NCBI GenBank assembly: GCA_934445035.1
Contig: CAKSDI010000003.1
Span: forward strand, 62,001 to 126,000
Length of the DNA stretch: 64,000 nt
DNA from: an uncultured Eubacteriales bacterium
Lineage (GTDB): Bacteria > Bacillota > Clostridia > Oscillospirales > Acutalibacteraceae
Direction: 5' to 3'
The position numbers and the translations under genes were made by a program. This document shows, piece by piece, positions 8,441-17,430 of the stretch. Under the pieces are notes generated by a model. It was given only the letters and a program-made list of their open reading frames with translations, searched no databases and was not told where the DNA came from. Each line of letters begins with the position of its first letter. Position 1 is the stretch's first letter.

Positions 8441-9712
8441 TCACCTGCTTTTTTTCATTAACGCACAGAAAAAACCGTCTGTTCCGTCATCGTGCGGAAG
8501 ATATGTATGGTAATATTGTAACTCATAAGCGGGATACTTGTCAAGAAAACTCTTAATAATATCCTCATTTTCGCTTTTTTTGAGGGTACAGGTCGAATAC
8601 ATCAGACTGCCGCCGACCTTTAAATATTTATCGGCATTTTGCAAAATAGCAAACTGTATATCTTCAAGCTTAGTTTTATATTCCATTTTCTTATATTTGA
8701 TTTCGGGTTTTCTTCTTATAACTCCGAGCCCTGAGCAAGGCACATCGCAAAGCACTTTATCATAAAGCCCTAATTCGGAATCAAAGACTGTCGCGTCTGA
8801 AACGCGCGCTTTTATGCAATTTATCCCGAGCCTTTTTGCTCCTTTTTTTATAAGTTCCGTTCTTTTTTCATAGATATCGCAGGCTGTGATACTTCCCTCA
8901 TCCGAAATTATCTGCGCCATAGTAAAGGCTTTTCCTCCGGGGGAAGAACACATATCGAGAATTCTGTCGTTTTTTGAAACTGAAAATTTTTCAATACTTT
9001 TTTGTGATGCGATATCCTGAATATGGAAAAATCCGTTTTTAAAAAGCGTGTTGTTATTAAAATCAATTTCCCCGGAAATAACCTTTAAGCAGTTTTTAAA
9101 AACCTTTTCGGTCTTTATATCCGATTTTAAAAGCTCCGATATTAATTCCTCGTCGCTAATTTTTAAATTATTTACTCTAAGATAAATCGGCGGCGCCGAT
9201 AAAAACGAAGTAAGCAGCTCCTGAGCCGAAGCCAGACCGTAATCCGAAATAAATATCTTAAGGAGATCTTCGGGACACGAAAGCCTTACGGACATTGATT
9301 TTAAGCTGTCGTCTTCAGGAATCATACAGCCCTGCCTTATATAATTTCTCAAAACCGCATTCACAAAAGCCGAATTATAGCTTTCACTTGATTTTCTCAC
9401 TATTTTAACAGATTCGTTAACTGCGGCGCTTGATGGTATTTTATCCATATATTTAAGCTGATAAATGCCTATTCTTAAAGCATTTAGCGTTACGGATTTT
9501 ATCTTTTCCGCGCCTTTTTTGACGAATTTTGAGATTATATAATCAAGAGTTATCTTTCTGTCAAGAACACCGTAAACAAGAGCATAGATAAAATTCTTGT
9601 CATTTTTTGAAATTTCTTTAGAAAGGTATTTATTTAAAGTGATATTTGAATAAGCCGAATTTTTTTCAATTTCACAAAGGATATCGACGGCTGTTTTTCT
9701 CGCGTTTTCCAT
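8441..9712 (-). CDS. rsmB: 16S rRNA (cytosine967-C5)-methyltransferase
   Basis: 423-aa RsmB. The N-terminal NusB-like RNA-binding domain covers residues 1 to about 135. The C-terminal Rossmann methyltransferase has the SAM motif (DMCSSPGGKAF), the catalytic PCSG cysteine in DVPCSGLG and the second cysteine in YSTCTL. It modifies C967 of 16S rRNA. It starts directly at the end of fmt, and its TGA stop forms part of the ribosome site for rlmN, so the two are tightly coupled. The fmt-rsmB-rlmN order is standard for Firmicutes. Confidence 0.95.
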   Translation of the reverse strand: MENARKTAVDILCEIEKNSAYSNITLNKYLSKEISKNDKNFIYALVYGVLDRKITLDYIISKFVKKGAEKIKSVTLNALRIGIYQLKYMDKIPSSAAVNESVKIVRKSSESYNSAFVNAVLRNYIRQGCMIPEDDSLKSMSVRLSCPEDLLKIFISDYGLASAQELLTSFLSAPPIYLRVNNLKISDEELISELLKSDIKTEKVFKNCLKVISGEIDFNNNTLFKNGFFHIQDIASQKSIEKFSVSKNDRILDMCSSPGGKAFTMAQIISDEGSITACDIYEKRTELIKKGAKRLGINCIKARVSDATVFDSELGLYDKVLCDVPCSGLGVIRRKPEIKYKKMEYKTKLEDIQFAILQNADKYLKVGGSLMYSTCTLKKSENEDIIKSFLDKYPAYELQYYHTYLPHDDGTDGFFCALMKKSR

Positions 9713-10642
9713 TTAACCGACTTTTTCTCCGGGGTTTATTTTATTTCCTCTGAGCCAATCCGATGATTTCATAGCTTTTGAGCCCTCAGGCTGAATGATA
9801 TCAAATAAAACTCCCTCGCCTCTTTTGCAGGCTACGGCAAGTCCGCCGTCTGTTAAAACGGCAGTTCCCGGCTCTTCCTTTATACCGCTTATTACCGTAC
9901 AGCTTAAAGCTTTAATTCTTTTATTATTAAGGAAAAAATAAGCGCATGGCCAGGAATAATAACCTCTCACAGCGCATCTGACTTCATTCGCCGACTTATT
10001 AAAGTCGATATGAGCCATTTCCTTTTTAATAATAGGGGCATAAGTTGCAAGAGAATCATCCTGCTTTGTAAAAATCGCCTTTTCTTCGGAGATATCTTTT
10101 AAAACCTTAACCGTAAGATCGGCTGAAACAACCGATAGTTTTTCAAACAAGCTGTCGGCGGTATCGCAGTCGTCAATATCGACAGTTTTGCTTTCTATAA
10201 TATCGCCGGTGTCCATTCCGCGGTCCATTTTCATTATCGTAACGCCCGTTTGCTTTTCGCCGTTTACAATAGCCCACTGTATCGGAGAAGCGCCGCGGTA
10301 TTTCGGGAGGAGCGAAGCATGGCCGTTGATACAACCGAATTTATACATATTTAAAATGCTTTCGGGGAGAATCTTTCCGTAAGCCACTACGACGATTATA
10401 TCGGCATTAATATTTTCAAGCGCTTTTAATATCTCTTCGTTATCCTTTAGCCTTTCAGGCTGGAAAACAGGAATATTATGCTCGCTTGCAAAGACTTTAA
10501 CAGGTGGCGGAGTCAAAATCTGCTTTCTGCCTACCTTTTTATCGGGCTGAGCGAAAACAGCCTCAATGCTGTGTCCCGCTTTTATAAGAGCCTCAAGAGT
10601 TCTCACGGAATAATCCGGAGTACCCATAAAAACTATCCGCAT
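9713..10642 (-). CDS. fmt: Methionyl-tRNA formyltransferase
   Basis: 309-aa enzyme that formylates the initiator Met-tRNA using 10-formyl-THF. The N-terminal Rossmann domain starts with IVFMGTPDYSV. The catalytic and folate site shows NGHASLLPKYRGASPIQ and the aspartate in MDRGMDTGDI. A smaller C-terminal OB-like domain binds tRNA. It abuts def upstream and rsmB downstream with no gap, the normal pairing because deformylase removes the same formyl group after translation. Confidence 0.96.
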   Translation of the reverse strand: MRIVFMGTPDYSVRTLEALIKAGHSIEAVFAQPDKKVGRKQILTPPPVKVFASEHNIPVFQPERLKDNEEILKALENINADIIVVVAYGKILPESILNMYKFGCINGHASLLPKYRGASPIQWAIVNGEKQTGVTIMKMDRGMDTGDIIESKTVDIDDCDTADSLFEKLSVVSADLTVKVLKDISEEKAIFTKQDDSLATYAPIIKKEMAHIDFNKSANEVRCAVRGYYSWPCAYFFLNNKRIKALSCTVISGIKEEPGTAVLTDGGLAVACKRGEGVLFDIIQPEGSKAMKSSDWLRGNKINPGEKVG

Positions 10643-11089
10643 TTATTTTTCCTTTCCGACTCTGTCTATATAAAGAATACCGTCTAAATGGTCTATTTCA
10701 TGAAGCAAGGCTCTCGCCTTTAACCCCTCGCCTTTAACGGTGATATTTTTGCCGTTTCTGTCCTGCGCTCTTACCTTTACTTTCATCGGTCGTGTGACCT
10801 CTTCATATCTTCCGGGAAGTGAAAGGCAGCCCTCCGAGCCTGTCTGCTCGCCACTCGTGGATATTACAACAGGGTTTATAAGCTCTATAAGCCCGTCGCC
10901 CACATCAACGATACAGTATCTGCGGAGAATTCCCACCTGCGGTGCCGCAAGACCGACGCCATCGGCATTATACATAGTATCCGCCATATCGTCAAGCACG
11001 GTGTGCAGGCGCTCGTCAAAGTTAAGCTGAGTTCTGCAAACCTTTCTTAAAATATCATCGCCGAGTTTTACAATATTTCTTATTGCCAT
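10643..11089 (-). CDS. def: Peptide deformylase
   Basis: 148-aa metalloenzyme that removes the N-formyl group from new proteins. All three family motifs are present: GVGLAAPQVG, EGCLSLPG (metal-binding Cys) and HEIDHLDG (two His and the catalytic Glu). The length fits the short type 1 form rather than the longer Gram-positive type 2 form. It lies between priA and fmt in the operon. Confidence 0.96.
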   Translation of the reverse strand: MAIRNIVKLGDDILRKVCRTQLNFDERLHTVLDDMADTMYNADGVGLAAPQVGILRRYCIVDVGDGLIELINPVVISTSGEQTGSEGCLSLPGRYEEVTRPMKVKVRAQDRNGKNITVKGEGLKARALLHEIDHLDGILYIDRVGKEK

Positions 11090-11098
11090 TTATACCAC

Positions 11099-13522
11099 CT
11101 ATAAAATAGTTTCAGGGTCGATATCCACCGACACATAAACATCTCTTGCTGTTTTTATATTTACCGCTTCTCTTAAGCATTCCCTTGTCCGCTTTGAATT
11201 TTTGCATTTTATTATCATTCTATAGCGGAATTTATTATTCACTTTGAATACCGCCGCTTTAGAGGGCCCGAGAATAATAAGCTTGATATCGGAGAATTTT
11301 CCGTGTTCCTTATCGGTAAGTTTTTTTATATTTTCAAATATTTTTCCGATAAAATCCTGTGCGAGCGCCGCGTCCTGCGATACAGAGGATATCTGGCAGA
11401 TCGTGCAGTAAGGCGGATAAATCATAAGCTTTCTTGTCATAATTTCCGAATTATAAAAAGATTCAAAATCCTGCCTTTTTGCAAGTGAGATAACCTGGCT
11501 TTGGGGATCGACCGTCTGAATTATCGCCTTTCCGCGCTCGCCCGATCTTCCCGCTCTGCCTATTACCTGGGTGAGAAGCGAAAATGTTCTTTCAAAGCCG
11601 CGGTAATCATCGCTGTATTGCGCGGAATCCGCTCCTATAACGCCCACTAGCGAAACATCGGGAAAATCAAGGCCTTTTGCCACCATTTGAGTGCCTATCA
11701 TTATATCATATTTGTGATCGGAAAAATCTTTTAAATACTTTGTATAAGAATCTCTTGAAGAGGTGCTGTCGGCGTCAAGTCTTAAGATTTTTGCGTCTTT
11801 AAAAAGTAATTTTAATTCCTCTTCTATTTTCTGCGTTCCTATTCCTAAAAACCTTATATGTTCTGCTCCGCATTCGGGGCACTTTGAGGGCGCTTTTTCC
11901 GAATATCCGCAATAGTGGCACATAAGCCTGTGATTAGCCGAATGATAAGTAAGAGAAATACTGCAATTCGGACAGCTTGCAACCCAACCGCACGAAGCAC
12001 AGGAAATATAAGTGTTATGCCCGCGGCGGTTTAAAAGAAGAATGACCTGCTTTGATTTATCGAGCTCTTTGTATATTTCTTCCGCAAGAGCGGTGCTTAT
12101 AGCGGAAGAATTGCCCGATAAGATCTCTTTTTTCATATCCACAACTTCCACATCGGGAAGCTTTACTCCGCCGTAACGCGTTTTAAGCTTAAAAAGATCA
12201 TACTTGCCGTGAAGCGCTTTACTATAGCTTTCCATTGAGGGAGTTGCGCTGGCTAAGCATAAAAGAATATTGTTATATTCAGCGCGGAATTTTGCTATTT
12301 CTCTTGCGTGAAATTTCGGGGATTTTTCCGATTTATATGTATGCTCCTGCTCCTCATCGATTATGATAAGTCCGAGATTTTGTGCAGGTGCGAAAACAGC
12401 GCTCCTCGTGCCCACGCAAATAAGCGCTTCGCCTCTTTTTACTCTTTTATATTCTTCGAGCCTTTTTCCTACTGACATTGCGCTGTGGAATACGGCGACC
12501 TTATTGCCGTATCTTGAGCAGAAAATGTTAATTATCTGCGGAGTAAGCGCAATTTCAGGGACCATTATAATAACGGATTTATTCTGATCCACCGCATTAT
12601 CGGCAAGTTTTAAAAACACAGAGGTCTTTCCGCTGCCGGTAATGCCGTAAAGCAAAGAAGTGTGCGGCTTGCCGTCGTTCATCAAAGCTTTAAGCCCGAG
12701 ATAAGCCGTGTTTTGCTCTTGAGTAAGGTCGATCTCGGTTCTTATGGGTTTAGAATTAGAAAAGGGCTTAAAATCGGATTCTTCCTTTTCAAAAACTTCT
12801 ATAATTTCCTTTTTTTCAAGAGTTTTGATAACGGAATCGGAAACGCCTGTGAAATATTTTATTTCTTTCAAGCTTACTTCATTGAGGTTTTTTAAAATAT
12901 CAACTATTTCTTCCTGCCTCACAGTAAGCTTAGCGCCAAAATCAAAGTCCGCTTTTATTCTTAAATACTTTCTTAACGGATCGCCCATTTTTCTCACAGG
13001 CTCGCGGTTTTTAAAAACCGCTTCTTTTTCCGTAAGACTTGAAAGCAGACCTTCACAGTCGCCGAAGTTCTTTTTTATCTTTTTTATATCCGCTTCTTTT
13101 TGCTCGGATATAAAATCAAAAAGCCTCTTTTCATCCTCATTCAAAAGCACGGAAGAAAATTCCTCATTGAGAGTGTAATAATCCGAAAAGCTGTAGGTAA
13201 GACCCACAGGGATCATCGCGCTTACCGCGTCAAAATAAGTGCAGAATACGTTTTCTTTCATCCATTCGCACATTTTGAGCATTTCATCGGATAAGATAGG
13301 CTCCTTGTCTATCACATCGCAGATGAATTTCAGCTTTTCATTTTCCTCGGCTTCGCCTAAAGATAAAATAAGGCCCTGCTTTTTAATATTGCCGTTTGAG
13401 AACGGAACCGTCACTCTGCATCCCGGGCGGACGGAAGATAAAAGTTCCGAAGAAACAGCATAGGTGTACTTCCTATCGTAACTGTCAGACGCGCCTTGCA
13501 GGACAATCTGTGCCGTTACCAT
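11099..13522 (-). CDS. priA: Primosomal replication restart helicase PriA
   Basis: 807-aa 3'-5' helicase that reloads the replisome at stalled forks. Visible features are an N-terminal DNA-binding domain, a winged-helix segment, Walker A GITGSGKTS and Walker B DEEQ. Paired zinc motifs (CASCGWVASCPNC, then CHYCGYSEKAPSKCPEC) interrupt the helicase core, and helicase motifs V and VI include QVIGRAGRSGERG. The coaBC gene that usually sits between rpoZ and priA in Bacillus is absent. Confidence 0.96.
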   Translation of the reverse strand: MVTAQIVLQGASDSYDRKYTYAVSSELLSSVRPGCRVTVPFSNGNIKKQGLILSLGEAEENEKLKFICDVIDKEPILSDEMLKMCEWMKENVFCTYFDAVSAMIPVGLTYSFSDYYTLNEEFSSVLLNEDEKRLFDFISEQKEADIKKIKKNFGDCEGLLSSLTEKEAVFKNREPVRKMGDPLRKYLRIKADFDFGAKLTVRQEEIVDILKNLNEVSLKEIKYFTGVSDSVIKTLEKKEIIEVFEKEESDFKPFSNSKPIRTEIDLTQEQNTAYLGLKALMNDGKPHTSLLYGITGSGKTSVFLKLADNAVDQNKSVIIMVPEIALTPQIINIFCSRYGNKVAVFHSAMSVGKRLEEYKRVKRGEALICVGTRSAVFAPAQNLGLIIIDEEQEHTYKSEKSPKFHAREIAKFRAEYNNILLCLASATPSMESYSKALHGKYDLFKLKTRYGGVKLPDVEVVDMKKEILSGNSSAISTALAEEIYKELDKSKQVILLLNRRGHNTYISCASCGWVASCPNCSISLTYHSANHRLMCHYCGYSEKAPSKCPECGAEHIRFLGIGTQKIEEELKLLFKDAKILRLDADSTSSRDSYTKYLKDFSDHKYDIMIGTQMVAKGLDFPDVSLVGVIGADSAQYSDDYRGFERTFSLLTQVIGRAGRSGERGKAIIQTVDPQSQVISLAKRQDFESFYNSEIMTRKLMIYPPYCTICQISSVSQDAALAQDFIGKIFENIKKLTDKEHGKFSDIKLIILGPSKAAVFKVNNKFRYRMIIKCKNSKRTRECLREAVNIKTARDVYVSVDIDPETIL

Positions 13523-13555
13523 AAAAGCACACCCCTTTTCTAAGATTTTCTAAAA

Positions 13556-13738
13556 TTAAACAAGATGAAGATCGGCGGCAATCTTATTTATAGCTATGCT
13601 TACAGGCTTTTCTATAAGGATTTCGCCGTCTCTTTCAGCCTCTTCGGAAACCTCTCTTGCACATTTTGCAATGTCTGTTACTAGACGGTATCTGTTGTCA
13701 TAATACTCGATAAGTTTTCCAATAGCAGGATTTAACAT
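13556..13738 (-). CDS. rpoZ: RNA polymerase omega subunit
   Basis: About 60 aa. The MLNPAIGKLIEYYDNRYRLV segment and the later VSIAINKIA motif match the small omega subunit that stabilises the beta' subunit of RNA polymerase. I used the ATG at 13738, which has AAAGGA about ten bases upstream; a TTG at 13747 overlaps the gmk stop and sits too close to that site. Its position right after gmk is conserved across Firmicutes and supports the call for such a short protein. Confidence 0.9.
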   Translation of the reverse strand: MLNPAIGKLIEYYDNRYRLVTDIAKCAREVSEEAERDGEILIEKPVSIAINKIAADLHLV

Positions 13739-13743
13739 ATTTA

Positions 13744-14358
13744 TCAATTCCTTTCTAACCCCAGAACTTCTTTAATAAGATGTTCCTGATTTTCGATCTT
13801 TAAAGAACAGCTTCTGATAATTGCACAAACATCTTCCACCGCTCTGTCAAGCTCGTTGTTTACTACTATATAATCATATTCCCCGGCTCTTGCTATCTCG
13901 CTTAGAGCAGCTTTTGTTCTGCTTTCGATAACTTCCGCCGAATCGGTTTCTCTGCCGGAAAGCCTGTTTTTGAGAATTTCAAGAGATGGAGGCATTATAA
14001 AGATGCTCACGGCGTTTTTAAAGTTTTTTCTTATATTATACGCTCCGTTAACATCAACCTCGACTATAACATCTCTTCCCTCTTCTATGCATTTTTCCAC
14101 AGGCTCTCTGGGAGTACCGTAATAATTATCCACAAAAAGGTTATATTCAAGCAAAAGGTTATCCTTTATCATCTGCTCGAATTTCTCTCTCGAAATAAAA
14201 TTATATTTATCGCCTTGTTTTTCGCCTTTTCTCATCGCTCTTGTAACGGAGGAAATGGAAAAATAAATATCGGGATACTTTTCAAAGACCTTTGCTAAGA
14301 CCGTGTCTTTCCCCGATCCCGAGGGACCCGATAAAATAAATAAATTCCCTTTACTCAT
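13744..14358 (-). CDS. gmk: Guanylate kinase
   Basis: 204-aa enzyme converting GMP to GDP with ATP. The P-loop GPSGSGKDT is at the N-terminus, followed by the GMP-binding segment (SVTRAMRKGEKQGDKYNF) and the lid region (RLSGRETDSAE). Of several close ATGs I chose 14358 because GAGG lies nine bases before it; this overlaps the remA stop by eight bases. It sits between remA and rpoZ in the conserved cluster. Confidence 0.95.
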   Translation of the reverse strand: MSKGNLFILSGPSGSGKDTVLAKVFEKYPDIYFSISSVTRAMRKGEKQGDKYNFISREKFEQMIKDNLLLEYNLFVDNYYGTPREPVEKCIEEGRDVIVEVDVNGAYNIRKNFKNAVSIFIMPPSLEILKNRLSGRETDSAEVIESRTKAALSEIARAGEYDYIVVNNELDRAVEDVCAIIRSCSLKIENQEHLIKEVLGLERN

Positions 14359-14620
14359 CTTCATCTTCCTCTTCTTCGGCTTCAAAGTCGTTAAGCATTT
14401 TATTTGAAACCGTTTCGGATTGCAGATATGTAAGAATAATATGATCCGAATCAGTTATTATAACGGCTCTTGTTCTTCTTCCGTGGGTAGCGTCAATAAG
14501 CGTACCTCTTTCTTTCGCGTCCTGAACTATTCTTTTGATAGGCGCCGATTCGGGGCTGACTATCGCAACGATTCTGCCGGCGCAGACCATATTGCCGAAT
14601 CCGATATTAACAAGCTTCAT
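14351..14620 (-). CDS. remA: RemA/DUF370-family regulator
   Basis: 89-aa RemA (YlzA) homologue. The opening MKLVNIGFGNMV, the central SAPIKR and the HGRRTRAVIITDS segment are diagnostic. In Bacillus RemA is a DNA-binding activator of biofilm matrix and osmoprotection genes. The acidic tail (EAEEEEDEDE) is longer than in Bacillus. Position between yicC and gmk is the conserved one. Which promoters it controls here cannot be told from the sequence. Confidence 0.93.
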   Translation of the reverse strand: MKLVNIGFGNMVCAGRIVAIVSPESAPIKRIVQDAKERGTLIDATHGRRTRAVIITDSDHIILTYLQSETVSNKMLNDFEAEEEEDEDE

Positions 14621-14628
14621 ATTTTACC

Positions 14629-15507
14629 TCATTCAATATTCTGTATCTGCTCACGGATCTTTTCTATCTCGGATTTCATATCCACAACAGCCGAAGTGAT
14701 CTCAATACTTTGAGCTTTTGATCCGATAGTATTCGTTTCCCTGTTCATTTCCTGAACGATAAAATCAAGCTTTCTGCCTATCGGCTCGCCTGACTCAAAC
14801 ACAGAGCGAAGCTGTGAAATATGGCTTTTAAGCCTTACCGTTTCTTCGTCTACAGCGACCTTATCCGCAAATATGGCAACCTCTGTTAAAACCCTGGATT
14901 CATCGAAATCGGAATTATTTAATATTTCGGTGATTTTCTGCTCAAGCCTCTGCTTATAATCATTTACCGATTCTTCGGAGCGGCTTTCTATGAATTTCAC
15001 CTTTTCAAGAATCATATCGGCTCTTGAAAGAACATCGGCTTTAAGCTTTTCTCCCTCAGTTTCACGCATAAGAATGAAATTATCAAGAGCTTTTTTTAAA
15101 ACCGACATAACCGCTTCTTCGCAGGCGCTTTCGTCAATATCCTTTTTAACGGTTTTAAAAACCTCCGCATTTGTGATCAAAGAAGAAATTTTTAAATCGT
15201 TTTTTATCTTATATTTTTTTGAAAGACTTTCAGCCGCCGCAAGATATTTTTGAACATAAGAATCATTAACGGCAATCTCCGTATCCGAGCCCGAAACATC
15301 GTCAATAAGCACGCTCAAATCGAGCTTACCTCTTGAAACCTTTGATTTAACAGCCGATTTAAGCTTTTCTTCAAGAAACTGATAAGCTCTCGGGATTCTT
15401 GATGAAAGCTCTAAAAAGCGATTATTGACCGATTTGATCTCAACAGTTATATCATAATTTCCGACAATGGCTTTAGCCCTGCCGAAACCCGTCATACTTA
15501 CTGCCAA
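14629..15507 (-). CDS. yicC: YicC/YloC-family endoribonuclease
   Basis: 292-aa YicC family protein. It has the typical SMTGFGRA start, the VEIKSVNNRFLE segment and the C-terminal half with GRKLDFIVQEMNRETNTIGSK. Members act as endoribonucleases in RNA decay. The start is TTG with AGGAG ten bases upstream; the next in-frame ATG would be too far from the ribosome site. It is the first gene of the long minus-strand operon and follows a consensus promoter at 15562-15590. Confidence 0.93.
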   Translation of the reverse strand: MAVSMTGFGRAKAIVGNYDITVEIKSVNNRFLELSSRIPRAYQFLEEKLKSAVKSKVSRGKLDLSVLIDDVSGSDTEIAVNDSYVQKYLAAAESLSKKYKIKNDLKISSLITNAEVFKTVKKDIDESACEEAVMSVLKKALDNFILMRETEGEKLKADVLSRADMILEKVKFIESRSEESVNDYKQRLEQKITEILNNSDFDESRVLTEVAIFADKVAVDEETVRLKSHISQLRSVFESGEPIGRKLDFIVQEMNRETNTIGSKAQSIEITSAVVDMKSEIEKIREQIQNIE

Positions 15508-15561
15508 TTAAAATTCACTCCTAAGAAAAAAGACAAATACCGCCTTTTATCATTTCATATT

Positions 15562-15590
15562 ATTTTACCAAAAAATGCGTGATTTGTCAA
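15562..15590 (-). promoter_or_regulatory. SigA promoter of the yicC-rnmV operon
   Basis: On the minus strand, TTGACA (15585-15590), a 17-base spacer, then TAAAAT (15562-15567). It lies 55 bases before the yicC start, right after the stop of the HTH gene, and would drive all sixteen genes down to rnmV. Confidence 0.8.
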
Positions 15591-15599
15591 TCATTCGCG

Positions 15600-17318
15600 C
15601 TATATTTTTTCGGTTACCAATGGAGTAAAGTTTTCTATTGCCTGCCTTAATTTCGGGTGCTTTATAACAAAATGCAGGCAAGGATCCGAAATTTTCGAAA
15701 TTATAACATAATTTTCTCTCGCCATAGTGATTGAAATGTTTTTAAAAACTTCCGTTTCGGAGCTTATTATCCTGTAATTTTTGTTATTATAATTTTTTGT
15801 CAAAACAAGATGTCTTGCAAATTCATCGGGCGTATAACTTATTTTCTTTTCAAAAAACATATTTTCAAGCGAAAGATATCTGTCCGAAGGATCATTGCTT
15901 AAAACATCGGTTATAATATTTTCCTTTAATATCTCATTGGTTCGGTTTTCTTCAGAGTGCTTAAATTCAAGGATAGCTTGCCTTTCTTCCGATGAAATAT
16001 TATTGCGTTTTAAAATCTCTTCAAGAAGTTCATCGGAAATCGTAAATATAGGAAGCGAATGAAGAATTCTCCGCCTTTCAGAGTGCAAATGAGCGTCGTT
16101 TTCTGAAAATATATTAAATTTATTTTTATTATCTATATCATAAATTTCCATAAGCGGATTTGCCTTATTTAAAAGAAATCCCGCTTTTTTCTTAAAGTAT
16201 TCCACTTCTTTTGCATTATCCGTAAGCACATATCTGCCGTCTTTATGATGATCTTTAATGCACTCGCCGCATAGAGCATATTTCCCCGAAACATAATTCA
16301 AGTGGTTATAAACGCTGTTTTTGGTTTCTTTTAAATAGTAAGGCGAAATCTGCCCCGTCATATATATCGGTATCCAGCTTTCAAGACCTAACATCATCTC
16401 GTTAAAAGGTCTGTCAAGATTGTGGATTATATTCAGGTGCAAGCCTTTTTTAAGCGACATTGCAATGGCAAACATCCATTTTTTGCCGAAATCGATATCT
16501 TCTGCCATATCCTCCATCGGCATATCGGAATGCATAAAAATATCTTCTTTCGATCTTGATAAAACGGTGGCTTTAAAAAAGTCAAGCTCGCCTTTTTTCA
16601 TTTCTTCAAGACCGTAATATTTTTTCACGCCCGTTTTATAAAAAGGAACTGTCGGAACTTTAAGTTCATCAAACTTTATAACCTTTATATAATCATTAAG
16701 GTTGAATTTATCGAGATTTTCAAGAAAATCTCCGATATAATCCTTGCTCTCTTCCTCGCTTGCAGGAGAAGTAAGAAACTCAAACAAAGAGTTAAACATC
16801 TCTTCTTTGCTCATTTCTTCCCTTAAGCTGCAGCCGATATTCGATAGAATATCAAGCTCTTTTGAGCCGCAATATTTAGAGGCAATATAATTGCAGACTT
16901 TTTTGCTGAATTCAAGCGGTTCTGAAGGCCTTGTCTTTCCGTTTTTAATTCTCGATAAATGCGAGGGATCGAAAACTATGCTTTTCGCCATTTCATTGAC
17001 ATTAACTTTTAAAGCTGTGATAATTTCATTAAATCTTTTGCTGAAAATCTCATAATCGAAATCATCCGTTTTCACAACGGAAGCGTTAAGGTCATTAAAA
17101 ATTTCAAATTCGGTAAATTTTCCGATACCTTTGCTTTCGGAGATCTTAAAAAGCGCGCCGCTTATTTTTTTGATCTGTTCGCTGTTTTCAAGAGGAGTTC
17201 TTTCACCGTTTCTGTATCTGCTGATAACTGAATCCGAAAGCCCTGATTCTTCCGATAATTCTTTTGAGCTGCACTCAAAAAGCGCCAGATATTCATTTAA
17301 TTTTTTACAGAATTCCAT
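15600..17318 (-). CDS. Large double-HTH regulator of unknown family
   Basis: 572-aa protein with two XRE-type helix-turn-helix regions at the N-terminus: about residues 4-55 (SKELSEESGLSDSVISRYRNG) and about 90-145 (NEMAKSIVFDPSHLSRIKNG). The remaining 430 residues match no domain I can name; they contain a conserved-looking stretch around LHLNIIHNLDRPF and LESWIPIYMTGQISPYYL. No membrane segment or signal peptide is seen. The ATG at 17318 has GAGG eight bases upstream. It is divergent from the zinc-ribbon/PrsW pair, and ACTTG half-sites lie between them. It probably senses a signal with its C-terminal part and regulates both directions; this is inference. Confidence 0.8.
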   Translation of the reverse strand: MEFCKKLNEYLALFECSSKELSEESGLSDSVISRYRNGERTPLENSEQIKKISGALFKISESKGIGKFTEFEIFNDLNASVVKTDDFDYEIFSKRFNEIITALKVNVNEMAKSIVFDPSHLSRIKNGKTRPSEPLEFSKKVCNYIASKYCGSKELDILSNIGCSLREEMSKEEMFNSLFEFLTSPASEEESKDYIGDFLENLDKFNLNDYIKVIKFDELKVPTVPFYKTGVKKYYGLEEMKKGELDFFKATVLSRSKEDIFMHSDMPMEDMAEDIDFGKKWMFAIAMSLKKGLHLNIIHNLDRPFNEMMLGLESWIPIYMTGQISPYYLKETKNSVYNHLNYVSGKYALCGECIKDHHKDGRYVLTDNAKEVEYFKKKAGFLLNKANPLMEIYDIDNKNKFNIFSENDAHLHSERRRILHSLPIFTISDELLEEILKRNNISSEERQAILEFKHSEENRTNEILKENIITDVLSNDPSDRYLSLENMFFEKKISYTPDEFARHLVLTKNYNNKNYRIISSETEVFKNISITMARENYVIISKISDPCLHFVIKHPKLRQAIENFTPLVTEKI

Positions 17319-17338
17319 ATTTTGCACCTCAAAATTTT

Positions 17339-17379
17339 ACTTGACAAAAGAAACAATGCTTTAGGTGTCAAGTTACTTG
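17339..17379. promoter_or_regulatory. Operator-like ACTTG half-sites in the divergent region
   Basis: ACTTGACA (17339-17346) and TGTCAAGT (17366-17373) form an exact 8-base inverted repeat with a 19-base spacer. CAAGT-T-ACTTG (17369-17379) makes a second, compact palindrome that overlaps the -35 box of the forward promoter. The arrangement fits binding by the adjacent double-HTH protein; binding itself is inferred. Confidence 0.5.
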
Positions 17380-17405
17380 TTTACAATGGGTTTTTAAATT
17401 ATACT
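17377..17405 (+). promoter_or_regulatory. Promoter of the zinc-ribbon/PrsW operon
   Basis: TTGTTT (17377-17382), 17-base spacer, TATACT (17400-17405), about 25 bases before the ATG. The -35 overlaps an ACTTG half-site, so a repressor bound there would block polymerase. Confidence 0.6.
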
Positions 17406-17430
17406 GATTAATATAAGGAGAGTGATAATA

